From: Magnaporthiopsis rhizophila
Taxonomy: Eukaryota; Ascomycota; Sordariomycetes; Magnaporthales; Magnaporthaceae
Direction of reading: 5' to 3'
Assembly (NCBI GenBank): GCA_003049465.1
Contig: PYSS01000079.1
Coordinates: 848-64,847, forward strand
DNA length: 64,000 bases
The notes beneath the pieces were generated by a model, which did no database searches, was not told where the DNA came from, and was given only the letters and a program-made list of their open reading frames with translations. Below, piece after piece: positions 11,551-23,170 of the stretch (position 1 is its first letter; every line of letters begins with the position of its first letter). A program made the position numbers and the translations under genes.

Positions 11551-13694
11551 TCAGACCAATTCCACGAATAGGAGCAGCTTTTCGTTGCGGCTAAGGGCAA
11601 GATCCAAATCCTTATTGCTGATCATGCTCAACTTGCCACCTGTCGCCTCGTCCTTGTACGAGAGCTGGATCTCCTCGGAGGACTGGATTCTCAGCCTCTC
11701 CCTGATCTTGTCGTGCAACTCCCTGTAAGGGATGTCGGACGGGACCCTGATGGCGATCAGATCCCCGTTGTAGCTTAGCTTCACCTTCATCATAGCGCCC
11801 GCCTGTGTGATGCCGGGCGAGAGCGAAGTCTGAGACGGTTGCGAGATGGACGAGGTTTGGCGGAGCATGCCAGGTTGACTCCTTGGTGCTCCTTGGCCAC
11901 CGTATCCGTTGCCGTTGCCGTTCAGGTTGTTCCGGGACGACTGCCTGGAGGCACCGTCCATGGGCGAGTCGCTCGACGAGCGTTGTGAGCCGCCCGACAT
12001 GCCGTAGTCGTCTTGACCAGATGGATCCATCTCATAGTCGCCTTCCCTCGGGTTGAAAAACTGCCTGACGAGGTTGCAGCGAGATATATACGTGGGCTGG
12101 GCCAGCAGATTCTTGACGTAGGCATCCAGGTTGTGGAGGCGCCCTTCCGTAATAGCATCGGTGACGTAATTAACGGGCCCTGGCATGTAAGGAAGAGTAC
12201 GCTTCTGATCTCCAGTGTTGCCAGCCTCGGCGGGGAATTCGGTGAGCAGCGCGATCTGGAAATCGTAAAAGTCCTCGTAGTATCGCGAAAGCTCGTAGTG
12301 GCGTCCGTCCTCGAGCACTGCCTCAATGACGAACCAGTACTTCTCTTCGGCGAAGCAGTAGCGGGGTATGCTGGCTGATATGGGTGCGTACAACTTGGAG
12401 GCGGAAGCGTTGGGTGAAGGTGAGGGTTGTTGTTGTTGTTGCTGTTGCTGCTGTTGCTGCTGCTGTTGCATGTTCTTCGGTTGGCCGTAGGGACTGTGCT
12501 GTTGCTGAAGTGGCTGCGGGGACGGAAGAGGTTGGGGTGACTGTTGCCGCGGTTTTAAAGTAAGGTCAGTCAAGATGCTCGAAACAAGTCTTAAGCGCAA
12601 ACATGTTCAGAGGATGTGCTCACGGGCTTGCCGTTCATCTGGGCTTGGTTGGTGCGGCTGTCGGCGGGCTGCAGGCTCATGCGGTCCATGCCCGCCTCCA
12701 GAGACTGCGGAGCGCCACCAACCTCAAACTTGCCCAGCGTAATGCTACTGTTCTTGTAGTCGGCAGCCATCTTCTTCCACTCTTCGACTCTTGGGATACC
12801 GGCCCTCCGAACGGCGTTCTCCGGGTCGGCCACCGGTGTGTTGGAGGCCATGTCCCGAATTTCGATAAAGGAGACGGGAATCAAGCCGGGGCCGCCTAGC
12901 CTGCCGATCGGCTTGGCGACAAACCATTCCGGGTTCGACTGGGCAATCACGATGATGGCCTCGCCAGCCTGGGCTTGCAGCTCGTCGGCGCGCTCGGCCT
13001 GGAAGTCGTACATGACGACGCCGTAAACCATGGCGCCCGATTTGCCGTTCGACTTGGAACTGCGCTGGCTTTGTGCTGGTGTTGTGGCAGTCGTCGTCGA
13101 CGTCTCGGCGTATCCAGAGTCATGGTCGGGGTTCTTTGGCGACCCTCCTTGCGAGGTCTCGGACTGGGTACTGTCTCTCTCGGTGCGGCCCAGGGCCTGG
13201 AAGAATGCGACAGGCACCAGGCCGCGGGCGTCGGGTAGTGCGGGATTGCAAGCCTCGTACCAATCCTGATCGTCCTCCCGTCCTATCACATGAAAGAAGT
13301 CTCCCCGCGAGAAGCTGAGTTCTTGGGTCGATTGCGCATCGTAGTCGTACAGCGCGCGGATTACCTGGAAAAAGGGATGCCCGACCGGTCAGTGGACTGT
13401 GCTGCTCCGCACCCCATAAACCAAGGGTCGCCGCTGCGGCAGTGAAAAAAAAAAAGAAAAAAAAAAAAAAAAAAGATGACTGGAAGATGTGGGCGCCGGC
13501 GAGTATCAAGCCAACTCATGGCATGAACAAGCGGCGCCCGAGTCGCGGGGGTGGCGGAGTTCGCAACTGACCTTCTTAGGCGGAACGATGGCAACTGCTG
13601 ACTTGGGAGCGATAGAGATCTGCGGCTGCTTATCCTTGTCGCCCTTGATAGATCGCCGTAGGGCCTTGATAACACGCATAACTGTCAGCTTCAA
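11551..13694 (-). CDS. BEM1: BEM1 polarity scaffold (SH3-SH3-PX-PB1)
   Basis: Three exons on the minus strand (13694-13572, 13364-12624, 12540-11551) give 617 residues, or 612 if the second ATG (13679) is used. After a basic start (KALRRSIKGDKDK), the first SH3 (about 42-98) opens VIRALYDYDAQ. The second SH3 (about 153-211) opens VYGVVMYDFQ and ends IPVSFIEI. A glutamine run precedes a PX domain (about 340-460) with YYEDFYDFQ and the basic HNLDAYVKNLL region. A C-terminal PB1 (about 540-617) opens MKVKLSYNGD. This order is diagnostic for Bem1/Scd2. The protein links Cdc42, its exchange factor Cdc24 (through PB1) and PAK kinases at sites of polarised growth. Intron 1 contains a long A/T tract (13443-13474). 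Upstream DNA is unusually gene-poor. Confidence 0.95.
12427..12472 (-). repeat. Glutamine-codon repeat in BEM1
   Basis: CAG/CAA codons in a row encode about 15 glutamines between the SH3 part and the PX domain. The CAA/CAG mixture limits slippage. Tract length probably varies between strains. Confidence 0.85.
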
Positions 13695-16600
13695 GTGGCT
13701 CTAATGGTATGATTGCACGTCCGGCCGACACATTCAATGACTCGGACGGAAGCCTTTGTTAGGCGGCCGAGTTTGCTCAACTAGGAGCGTGGGGAAATCA
13801 TGTATCAACAGGCGAAAGGGGAAGGGTGCACTAGATGCGGCGGGCGGGATCGAGGAAGGAGAGAGAGAGAGGGGTAATAAGCAAGGGGGAACAGGCGAGT
13901 GACTGGGTGCGAATTTCCCCAAAAGTGTGTGCGTGAATGCGGCACCGAGTGAGAAACAGGAAGCCAGTGGCTTGAGACTGGCTGGCGGCGAGGACGAGTG
14001 AAGGCGACATGGAGGAGGGGGTGCGGCGGGGTGAAGGATGGCCGACACAGCCAGGCTCGCACGCAATCGCGGAGGGGACTCTCACGAGTGCACACTGGTA
14101 GGCGCTTCCAGAATTCTGATGACGCACCTTCATCTTGGTGATCGGGGGCCTTCCGGCTGAGCGGAGTGTCGAGAAACGGCCTGGAAGGCAGGGGGGTTGA
14201 AGAGAAGATCAGGCGCTCGAGTTACGCCGACTCAGGCGTGTTTTTCGGTCGGGTGACTCCGTGTGGCCGAGGTGCTCTCCTGGGTGCGACGGGGCGCGCT
14301 GAGGCAGGAGTCGGGCGGCGTTCGGGCGGTAGATTCCAAGTCGCCTGTTGTTGCCTCCCGCGTAATTTAATTTTGGTGCTGCGCCAGTGCTCGCTTAGCC
14401 AAGGCGAATCGGCGACGGGAGAACGAGGGCGTGCGGAGACGTCGGCGGTGGTGGTGGCAGAAGCAGCCAGAGGCGACTGTGGGTCTCCGGGCCTTCTGGC
14501 TTCTTGCTCTTTTTCTCTTGGCCGAATGCCGTGTTGCAGGGTGCGGTGGCGCGTAATCGGCTTTCTTTCTTTCTTTCTTTCTTCCTCCGCTCTTGTCCCA
14601 GGTGGTCTGCTGCTGTGGCCGGATTCAAACTGCTGGGCGTCCTTTGTTCCCTGGAAGGGCTCGTGCTCTGGCGTGCCGTCGTCACAAGGAGGTCCCGTGT
14701 TGCGCTAACAAAACTCTCTCGACAGCGAGGGCGGTGCAGCAACGTGGTTGGTTGGAGCCGAATGGATCGCAGACGTGAGCTCGTTCGGCAAAGACTTCTT
14801 TTTCGTCGCGTCGGCAGGCGGGATTTCGCTGTCGTCGTGGGTCGTTGTCGCTTGTCAGCAGCGTCGTGGGTGCATGCAGTGAGAGCTGCGGACGTGCGAG
14901 CCGGTGCGTGCGTGCGTGGGGAGGCAAAAGGATTAATAGAAAATAGGAGGGGAGAGCCGGGGGGTGGTGAAGGAGTGTGCGGGCGGGGCTCCAATCTGGA
15001 TTAGAGTGCCAAAGTCAGAACCAGAGAGGGCGCAGGGACGGGAGTCGCAACCTCCATCAGCGGTTGGGGCGTGCAAGGATGTAACTCTGCCAGGCCCTAC
15101 CCACACGGTTATGGAGTCGAGGTACCGCCACCATTTTAGGAGCTTGGGGTGGGTGCCCGCTTGCCGCAAGCATTGAGCTCATCAATGGGCGCACACCAGA
15201 CCCGACGGGCTAGCCCAGCCCGGCCTGTACGGGCAGATGGATGGATGGATGGATGCGAACGGTGGCCCCGCAGCTGCTCGCAGGCTTGACATTCACAGGA
15301 TAACGTCGCGTACACCTACGGCCTCTTGATACCCACCCACAGAGGTGATAACTGCAACACCCGGCGCCTAGACCAACGGCTGGTGGTGGGCTGCCTGGGC
15401 TCGGAGGGGGGCGAAATGGAAAATCAGCCCAACGCCAAAGGCGCGGCGCAAGCGCGCCAGGAGGGGGTGGATGGGCAGCCATGGTTGGTCGTGGGCCCAA
15501 AGGGTCGTAGGACCGCTCGGACCAGCTAGCACCCTCCTTCGCTCGAGGAGGGTGGAGATAGAGGAGTGGGTAAACAAATGCAAGAATACAACAACAATTC
15601 AATCAAAGGAGTTGGCGGCGGGGACCTGGGCCATCAACAAGCCTTTGCTTCCCTTGTGTTGGAGCAAGCGGCTAGGCTTACCAGAGACAGCCGGGCCCGC
15701 CATGATCACTGCTTCTACAGCACGCCCTTCTGCACCGCACGAGATGTCACCGGGTGTCACCTTGTCGCCTGCCATCGAAGTCGAAGGAGAAAATAAGAAA
15801 GCAAGCAGGATGGACCGGAATCCTGCAAATGAATTGCCATGCAGAGTGAGCAAGTGAGCAAGCATGCATGCGTGCGTGCGGGCGCTCTGCCGTGTCGCCC
15901 CCATTTTTTCTTCTTCTTTTTCCCTGTGAGGCAGCCAATCTTGATGCCAACTGACGCGTGCGTGGGCACATCTCCCATTCTCCAGTCCTGCATTATTCCG
16001 TGTCGCTCCCGCTTCCGCTTCCGAATATTCCAAGGAAGGTTCTGGGCTGAACCAACATGGCGCCAAGTTCCAAACAACGGAGCCATGCAATGTGGCTGCC
16101 CAGGCATAGTTCCGTATTCCCCCGCTCCATAGACCACGCTCTGTCGGCCCTACTGCTGCTGGAGTCTGGGCTCGGTCCGTGAGGCGGCATAGGAGCGTGC
16201 TAGCTCAACGTTAGTTAGATCACAGGTGAATGGACGAGTCCACCGGCATAAACAAACCCCAACTGCGCTGCGCTGCGCGCGGTCAGTCGGGTCAATCTGG
16301 CCTGTCTGTCTGCCCCTTTTTTTGGTCGGGTGCTCGTTTCCTTTTTCTCCCTTTATCATTTTCCGTTTTCTCGGGCGGATGTAACTTTGGTGGCGAATGG
16401 GGAGCATCGATCCAGCCGAGGAAGCCATTCTACGGTAACGGTAGCATTTTTCTTTTACAGTTGTGCCACTGCGCATCCATGTCCCTGGTGTGCAAATATA
16501 AGCGCACAAATATCGCCCTGGCATTGGATCCTGCATGAGAAGACGCAGGCAGCAGCAGGCAGCGCAGCCCGTTCTTGCAGCTGCAGCCAGGAGCCATGCA

Positions 16601-19067
16601 GGAGTCAGCCCAGTCCAGCCGGTCATTTAGTCACCCTCCAGCGGCTGTCTGCGGAGCTGTCTCCGGCAAATCAGCCCGACTTGCCCCCCTCCTCTACGTA
16701 AAAGCGGCTAGGTGGATAGGTAGGGCCAGGAGCAACTGCGAGCCAAGCACAGGCCCAGACATTTCCAGACTGGCGCCCACCCCCTGAAAGCCGTATGTTC
16801 TTTGCTCGCCCGCGGTTCCGATGCACAAATCGGACAAAGTCTGAGTCGGGCGAGCCGACAATCCGGCCTACACCAATCAGTCGTTATCCTGAACCCGGAC
16901 GGTATGGAAATTCGACCATGGAGGTAGGTAGCATAGGTCGAAGCTTTGTCCATGCCTGCCCGGCTCGTCTGTCCCCGTCCCATCCGCCTTGAATGCCGTG
17001 GACGGACATCGGGCGATGACGCCTACGCATGTCTTTTGCGCCATGGGTTGACTGGTTTGGGCGGCTGGGCTGGCGGCCGCCAGGAAATCTCGATGGGTCT
17101 GGCGTACTCGGCCAAAGATCAACCGCGGCTTCAAAACAAACGTTAGTACCCTCTTACGCAATGGAGCCGGGTGAAAAACGAGCGCATTGCTGGGCTTGCT
17201 CGGAAGTTGGGACATCCTTGGTGCCGGAAAGGATTGCTTGCTAGCCAAGGGACCTGGGAGCCCGGGAGCGGGAGGCCTGTCCTTGCAGCCCCCTGCACTG
17301 GCTGGGCTTCCCCGGGGCCAGGGGCGCAAACATGCTGGGAGGGAGGTGCCGTCCATGTGTGGGCCGCTTGTTTCTCGGATGCGGTCCCAGTCTGCTCAGG
17401 CAGGCGCAAAGCCCAATGGAACCCCATGTCGCGCCCGTCAAAATGATGGCACAATTGCCAATTCAGGGCCGGGCTTTCCATATAACTGTCGAGGCATCGA
17501 GAGAGTTTGGTCGGGAACGCCGGCAGATATCCCAACTTCCACAGGCTGTGTGCTACCAGGACGTAGGGAAAAGAAAAAAAATGTAGGTGGCCACGTCATG
17601 TCAGCACCTCGGGACGAAGTTTAAGGACGGGGCAGTGGGACTGCCCTGAGCAAGAGACTGGTTGTCGATCGAACCGTCGTCCCGTCTCCCGTCTTAGTGC
17701 GTGCCCCGCCGGCACTGCAGAGGTCCCAGCACAGTGATTCCATTCCACCTCCCAGCCCATAGACGGGTTCGGTTCGCCAAAGTCTCACATAAATCGGCGG
17801 GCCTCTGGCAGCAGCGGCGCCGTTGATCTCTCTCTGCCGGTCTCGGCGCGCGTCGAAAGGCCATCATAATGCCAGGCCTGTTTGGTGGTGTGCACACTGC
17901 CCCCTTCGAAGAAGTCAAAAGACGACTAGGGTGTGGCGTGGCGCCCGGATGGAGCAGCCAATAAGAGTTACCCCTCCGCGGTACCACCTCACCCTACCAG
18001 GGGACGACGATATCCAGGAGCGCGCCTTTGATGGCCTGTGGCCTAGCGCGCGCGTGCTTTCTGCAAAACGATTTGTTCTCCGACTCACTAGGTCTTTCGA
18101 ACGCCTTGTCGGGCATAGCATAGGTGGTGTCACTTGTTTTTCTTTGCTTTTTTTTTTTTTTTTTTCTTTTTTTCACCCCCCGGTTTGTGTCCGTCCCATT
18201 CCTTTTTGGTTGCTGTCGAATTAATCATGCTCGCATGGACAAGATCGTGCTTTTTGGTGTGATTGCGCGTCTCGACTTGATTGCGCTAGGGCGGGGCTGC
18301 GCCTTGACTTTTGGTTCGGTCAAGTTTTGACACAAGAACGCAGTCCCAGCGGCTCGGGTAGAAAGAAACACCCGACAAACGAGAACGAAATAAAACGGAC
18401 TTGGTGTCGACTGGAGGCAACACACCTGGTCAACCCCAGCAGGTGTTGCGTGATGTGTTGCCATGTTGTGTTTAGGTGCCGCCAAATCCGTAATCCATGG
18501 AGAAATCCAAAGAACACTTGCCAAGCCTTCCATATGTGGTTTTTTTTTTTTCCCCTCCCCAACAGCAAGCGGGATTAGATCATTGGCAGTGGGCAAACCA
18601 GGGATGGCACGCGGAAGTAAGGTCAGGGGTCCCTGGGCAGTCATTCTATTCTGGAACGCTCATCCCCCGCGTCCCGTCGTTCCCGAATCATGCTGCTCGT
18701 CCTCGTCACTGCGAAAACCACTGGTTCCATGGCGCTTGTTGGCCCCGCTGCTCGCTGCTGCCCAATGCAAGGGGCTACGTATGGCTGGTTTTCCTATCTC
18801 TCCGTTTTGCTTTATCTATTTCCCTTTCACTTCTTCTTCTCCCTGTCTCTCTCCTCGTTAGGCCGCCGCCTGTGGGAGGGGAGGATTCGCTGGTAGCAAA
18901 GAGTTGGGTGAACCTTCATGCCTCCATCCCTGCCCCGGGCTCCTCCAACGTTTCCCCCACAAAGATCCCCCCAGTTGGAGGGGTCGTCCTTGGATCGTGC
19001 TGTCTGTGATGCGGCAGTCGTTCACGTGGGAATTTCCATAAGACAGCCATTTTTCTCATATTTGCGC
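13695..19067. other. Long gene-poor region upstream of BEM1
   Basis: More than 5 kb shows no supported gene on either strand. The part next to BEM1 (to about 14200) is purine-rich on the plus strand and looks like its leader and promoter. Beyond that are T-rich tracts (15906, 18150-18170, 18540), a GATG tetranucleotide array near 15237-15255 and many short overlapping frames without domains. A long regulatory region or non-coding transcripts are possible. Confidence 0.45.
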
Positions 19068-19995
19068 CTACCATAGTTTTGGTACCTTTGGCCTAGTCAA
19101 GCTTTGTGTCCTTTTTGCGTTAGATGCAGGCCAGAATAAGCTTTGGTACAACATCTGATCACGGGAGCGAAAACGATGGCTCCGAAGATGTGCAGAGGCT
19201 GACGCGGGAAATGAACCTACCTTACGCAGGAACGGCGACCCGCATATGGATGGCGTTGTGTAAGGGGATCGGATTATGTAGCAGTAATGCCCATCCCAGT
19301 CCAACCCCCGGTTGGTTGTCTTGGTGGCAAACCCCTTGTCGTACTGTTGGCTCGGCGGGAGCGGTGCTCGCTGCAGGCAATGCCTGCTTCTTCCGCATCC
19401 TTCCCGGTCCACAAGACTTCCAACAAGGTCGGCACTGCCCCAGAAAGGTCGGGGTACTGAGCAGCATAGTATTCGTTGGTCCCGATTGGCTCCGGGTAGG
19501 GCTCCAGGTAGGTTATGCTCGGCACGGAAGGATCCCACCAACTCGATGCCCCTATTGCGATGGGACTGAACAGTTGCAGGCCACCATGTCGTCAGGGTCT
19601 CTGGGAGAGACGCAAGAAATAACAGGCTTGTGATTCCAAATTCAACCGTGACAGGTCGTTCAATGCCTTATTTATCTCCCTTGTCCGGCATATATTGGTT
19701 CCGATAGCCAGCACCTGCTTGTGAAACTGGACATGTTTCCGAAACAAGACGGGAGTGACGGGGTCCCGAACAACCTGCCACCAGCCAGGGCTCTGCTCGC
19801 TGTTAACCCAGAGAATGTTCTCGACCATGTCCTCGATCAACTGACGACGAGCCGGGGGCTTTAATGGCAGGGGCCCCAGATATATATCAACCCGATCGAA
19901 GCGGGAAACATGACGAAACAACCGTATGGATTTGCCGCTGCCAGGCAGCAGACTATCAGCCTCACCATGACGACCGAAAACGCTCGAAGCTAGCT
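19068..19995 (-). other. Unrecognised coding-like segments, possible gene relic
   Basis: On the minus strand an acceptor-like TTTTAG near 19998 opens a frame with LLPGSGKSIRL, then RRQLIEDMVENILW, SPGWWQVVRDPVTPVLFRKH and REINKALNDLSRLNL, ending near 19592. A second frame (about 19570-19274) reads GASSWWDPSVPS, EPIGTNEYYAAQYPDL and AVPTLLEVLWTG. A third (to about 19225) reads NRGLDWDGHYCYI before a donor-like GTAGGT. Amino-acid composition looks protein-like, but the segments lie in different frames and I could not join them with consensus introns. GSGKS resembles a P-loop but stands alone. I do not recognise the family. This may be a decayed gene or a spliced gene I could not resolve. Confidence 0.3.
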
Positions 19996-20692
19996 CGGTA
20001 GATGGCTAAAACCCAATACTCCCATAGAGCGTGAAAGACCAAGTAAGAGCATGCCTAGTTGCCCCAACTCCACAAGTGTGCTTTTCCCCTCGAAACCAAA
20101 ACGCCAACCCTAAATCAGATAGCTGCTCGGAATCTGCTCGGCCACGAGGCGTCGAGTTCCAGGTCCAGCTCAGCGCGCAAAACTAAGAAAAGAAAAGAAA
20201 CCTATGCTACATTGTCGCCTTCGGTCCCGCCAAGCGGCTCCAGACATATCCCCGTGCTCTCCCGCCATGCTCCACTAGTCGTGGGGTACGATGAGGATAC
20301 ATTTCGAGACCCAGCCGTGGGTTACTGAGTAGGCCTCGACGTTAGATTGAGGAGAGAAATGCGAGGATACGAAGGTAGAATGAATGGCTGATGTCAGATT
20401 GGGTCGAAAGACGGCGGGATCGGGCGGAATCGGGCTGCGGGCACTCCCGCTGTGTTTGACGTGGGACAATAATCCAAGTAATGGACACAGGTTGAGAGAG
20501 CTTTCGAATCTCGACAGAGGTTGAGCGCAACGATTCAAAGACGGCTCGACCCTTGTCGCCACCGTGACAACCGCGTTTGTATCGAGGAAGGATACCGACG
20601 GAGAGACGGATGAGCGGCGTAGGTTCTTGGGACGGGTACTGTGCAAGTGTGACGGAAAATGAGAGATGTCGGGCTGATGGCAGGGATCGGCA
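19996..20692. other. Intergenic, 3' flank of the THP3-like gene
   Basis: No supported gene. It includes the 3' untranslated region of the minus-strand gene ending at 20693. Confidence 0.4.
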
Positions 20693-22443
20693 TCATATCT
20701 GGCCTTTGATGTCAACTCTACGGAAGGCCTCTTTCCTCGCGTTGTCGAAGAGCTGGCCAGCTTTCCCCGCAAGGAAGGCGATGTGATCAGCCCGCTCATC
20801 GAGAAGGTCTTGGCCGTTGTTGTCGATGATAAACTGCACAGCCTCGGCGTCGGACTCAAAGCCCAGTTCCTCGGTGATGAATCGGAGTTTCACGTCAGGC
20901 TTGTATCTATACGGACGAAGAATGTTAGCTCGGTGATCGTGGCGGTTGGGTGGGGTTTAAAGGGCGCTTGGGGAATTGCGACTTACGCTTTGCAAATGTT
21001 GCACAGGGCAGCGAGACGTTCACGGCCGACAAACATGTCCATGAGATAGGCGCCCATGTTGGGCGTATCCAAGTAGAGCTGGAAGAAGCGGTGATAGTTG
21101 CCAAGGGCCAGGGCGGAGCGCACATTCAAAGCATGCTTGATCGGGCGCTCCTCCTTCTCTGCTGTGGTTAGATCTGCCATGGCGTCGTTCAAGGCTGAAC
21201 GGTTGGCAGTGTGGATGAAGTAAAGGATACGATACGCTTTGAACTCAAGGGGGTTTCCTTTCAAGCCCAGCTGGTACAGGGCACGCAGCTGGGTCTGGCA
21301 TTGGTTATACTCACCCAGGTCCCCCTTTTCCAAAGCGATGCGAGCATGGATTTCGTAGACGGAAACGGTGAACTCATTCTTGATGCGCTGCACGGTGAGA
21401 TCCTGGCGCATTGATTTGAACTGATCGCAGATGTACGCGTAGTTGGACTCCTTCCTCCACTTCTTCTTGAGAAGCTCGAGCGTCTGCTGAAGAACCGACT
21501 GGGGCCGCACATTTGACGCGACGGGCGGAGCGGTCAGGCGGAGGTACCGCTTCTCCAACGTCTGGCTGGTTCCCACAATAGGACCATCTGACGGAGGAGG
21601 GCTCGGGGATCGGTAGCTCGACTTGTAGCCACCATCGAATCGGCGTTGGCGCTTCTCCAGTTGCTTCTGGAACTTACTCATGCTTTTGCTTGATGAATCG
21701 TCGGGAGCGGCACGCTTGTCAGGCGTCGAATACGAGACACGGCTTTCAAGTCCGCTGTTCGCCTTGGCATTTTGCCACGGTGGTACTCCAGAGCTCGCGT
21801 CAGTGGACATGTCGCCGGATTTCCTTTTCTTCTGCGTCGGTGTGGCCACGCTCCAGGGATCCTTGGGCAGGCCGACGGTAGTGGACATCAGAGATGCCAG
21901 GCGTTCGCGCTTGATCAGCTCCTGGGGGAGAGGCATCTTGTCCCACTCCAGAGTGTACATAACACCAGTCTGATGTGCATGTGAAATGGTCTCCTTCAGC
22001 TTGGCCTCCATTTCGGCGCGGTCTACCGTGTGGTCCATGTTGTCGGGCATGAAGGACCTGGCCACGTATTGCCTAACCGAGACTGGCCAGTCGATCTTCT
22101 TTGACTGCTCCGCGGCGGGAGCACTACTGGGCGCGGAAGCCTCTCCGGTCTGCGCGTCGTAGGGGGCCGATGTCGAGTACTGGGGCTGGGTGGGGGCTAC
22201 GGATCCGAAAGATTGACGGACTGGAACGGTAGTATAGGCTGAAGCCGCGGCGGTTGCTGACCGATGCGTCGGTGTCGCGATCAGCTGGGGTTGTCCGGGA
22301 GATGATCCGGAGGAGTGGAAGCCCGAGTCGCCAGAGGGTGAACGAGCAAACTTACCCACGGGGTAAGTTGGGTATGCGGCTGGCGCAGGCGGGATGCCAG
22401 CGGCCTGGCTCCATGTGTTGGGCATCATATTCGCGGTCGACAT
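20693..22443 (-). CDS. THP3: THP3-like SAC3/GANP-domain protein
   Basis: Two minus-strand exons (22443-20987 and 20906-20693, intron 80 bp) give about 556 residues. The first ~300 residues are disordered and rich in Pro, Ser and Gln. They include a WPVSVRQYVARSF motif and a KFQKQLEKRQRRF basic stretch that precedes the conserved part in Thp3/LENG8 proteins. The SAC3/GANP/PCI-like half runs from LEKRYLRLTAPP through VRPQSVLQQTLELLKKKW, YICDQFKSMRQDLTVQRI and GEYNQCQTQLRALY to the C-terminal RVDIKGQI. Yeast Thp3 works with Csn12 in transcription elongation and pre-mRNA splicing. A start 34 codons upstream (22545) is open, but that segment reads like 5' leader with CTACC repeats, so MSTANMMPN at 22443 is preferred. 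The gene is divergent from VPS36. Confidence 0.9.
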
Positions 22444-23170
22444 CCGCGAAGGGTGCGCAGGAGGGTCGACTCCAGAGTTAGCAACAGGGAAGGGAAACAG
22501 AGAGACGAAGTAGGTAGGTAGGTAGGTAGTAGTGTGCTCAGACAAAAGCGAAGACGAAAGAAGGCAGATCGCGTCGCACGAGGCTCACGAGAAAAAATAG
22601 CCAGTTGCGCGTTTAATGGCGGAGTTCTGACTCCGGTGCTTTGGCAATGAAGACGGAAGGGCTGGTGAGATAATTCCTAGGGCAACTTAAACCTGAACAG
22701 GAGAAGTGGCGGCAGGGCAGCGCTTTCTCCGCTGGGCGGTGGGCGTGGAGAATGGGAGGAGAGTGGAAGCGAAAGGGAAGGTTGGGCGGCTACCTAATTT
22801 CATTCGTCAGGCCTCCTTACATAAGAAAGCACGCATGAGCTAACAAAATCTCCCGTCCCCGTCGGACGTGGCGTCCTTTGTGGCGGTCCCCAACGACGCT
22901 CGGGCCACGTCAGCGACGTGGTGCATTCTCTGAGGCCCCACGCCAGACATTGCGCCGAAGGCTAACCCGAAATGGGAATCGACCCCTCAATTTGATTGGC
23001 AGCGCGGATGAGCGACGTCAGTCCGCGCGAGGCCACTCCTCCGACTTCCAGTCGAGGCCTTCACGGAATGCGAGTCAATCGGGAGCTGGAGTTTGCCTGC
23101 ATTCCATGTCGCATAGCTTCCTGGACCAGATATTCGCCGAGCCCATCGCATCCCCCGCCAGACATGCCGG
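22444..23170. promoter_or_regulatory. Shared promoter of THP3-like gene and VPS36 with ACGTC palindromes
   Basis: The two genes are divergently transcribed from this 727-base gap. It contains an inverted repeat CCACGTC-AGC-GACGTGG at 22905-22921, a second GGACG-TGG-CGTCC at 22864-22876 and a further GACGTCA near 23010. ACGTC cores match bZIP (CRE/ATF-like) site logic. GTAGG tandem copies near 22507-22527 lie in the presumed leader of the THP3-like gene. Confidence 0.45.

Noticed and set aside
14166..15004. Overlapping frames of 160-200 codons on both strands
   Set aside because: Low-complexity purine/pyrimidine DNA keeps several frames open; none has protein-like content.
22444..22545. Upstream start for the THP3-like protein (34 extra residues)
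   Set aside because: The segment is made of CTACC repeats and leader-like DNA; MSTANMMPN at 22443 is a more natural start.
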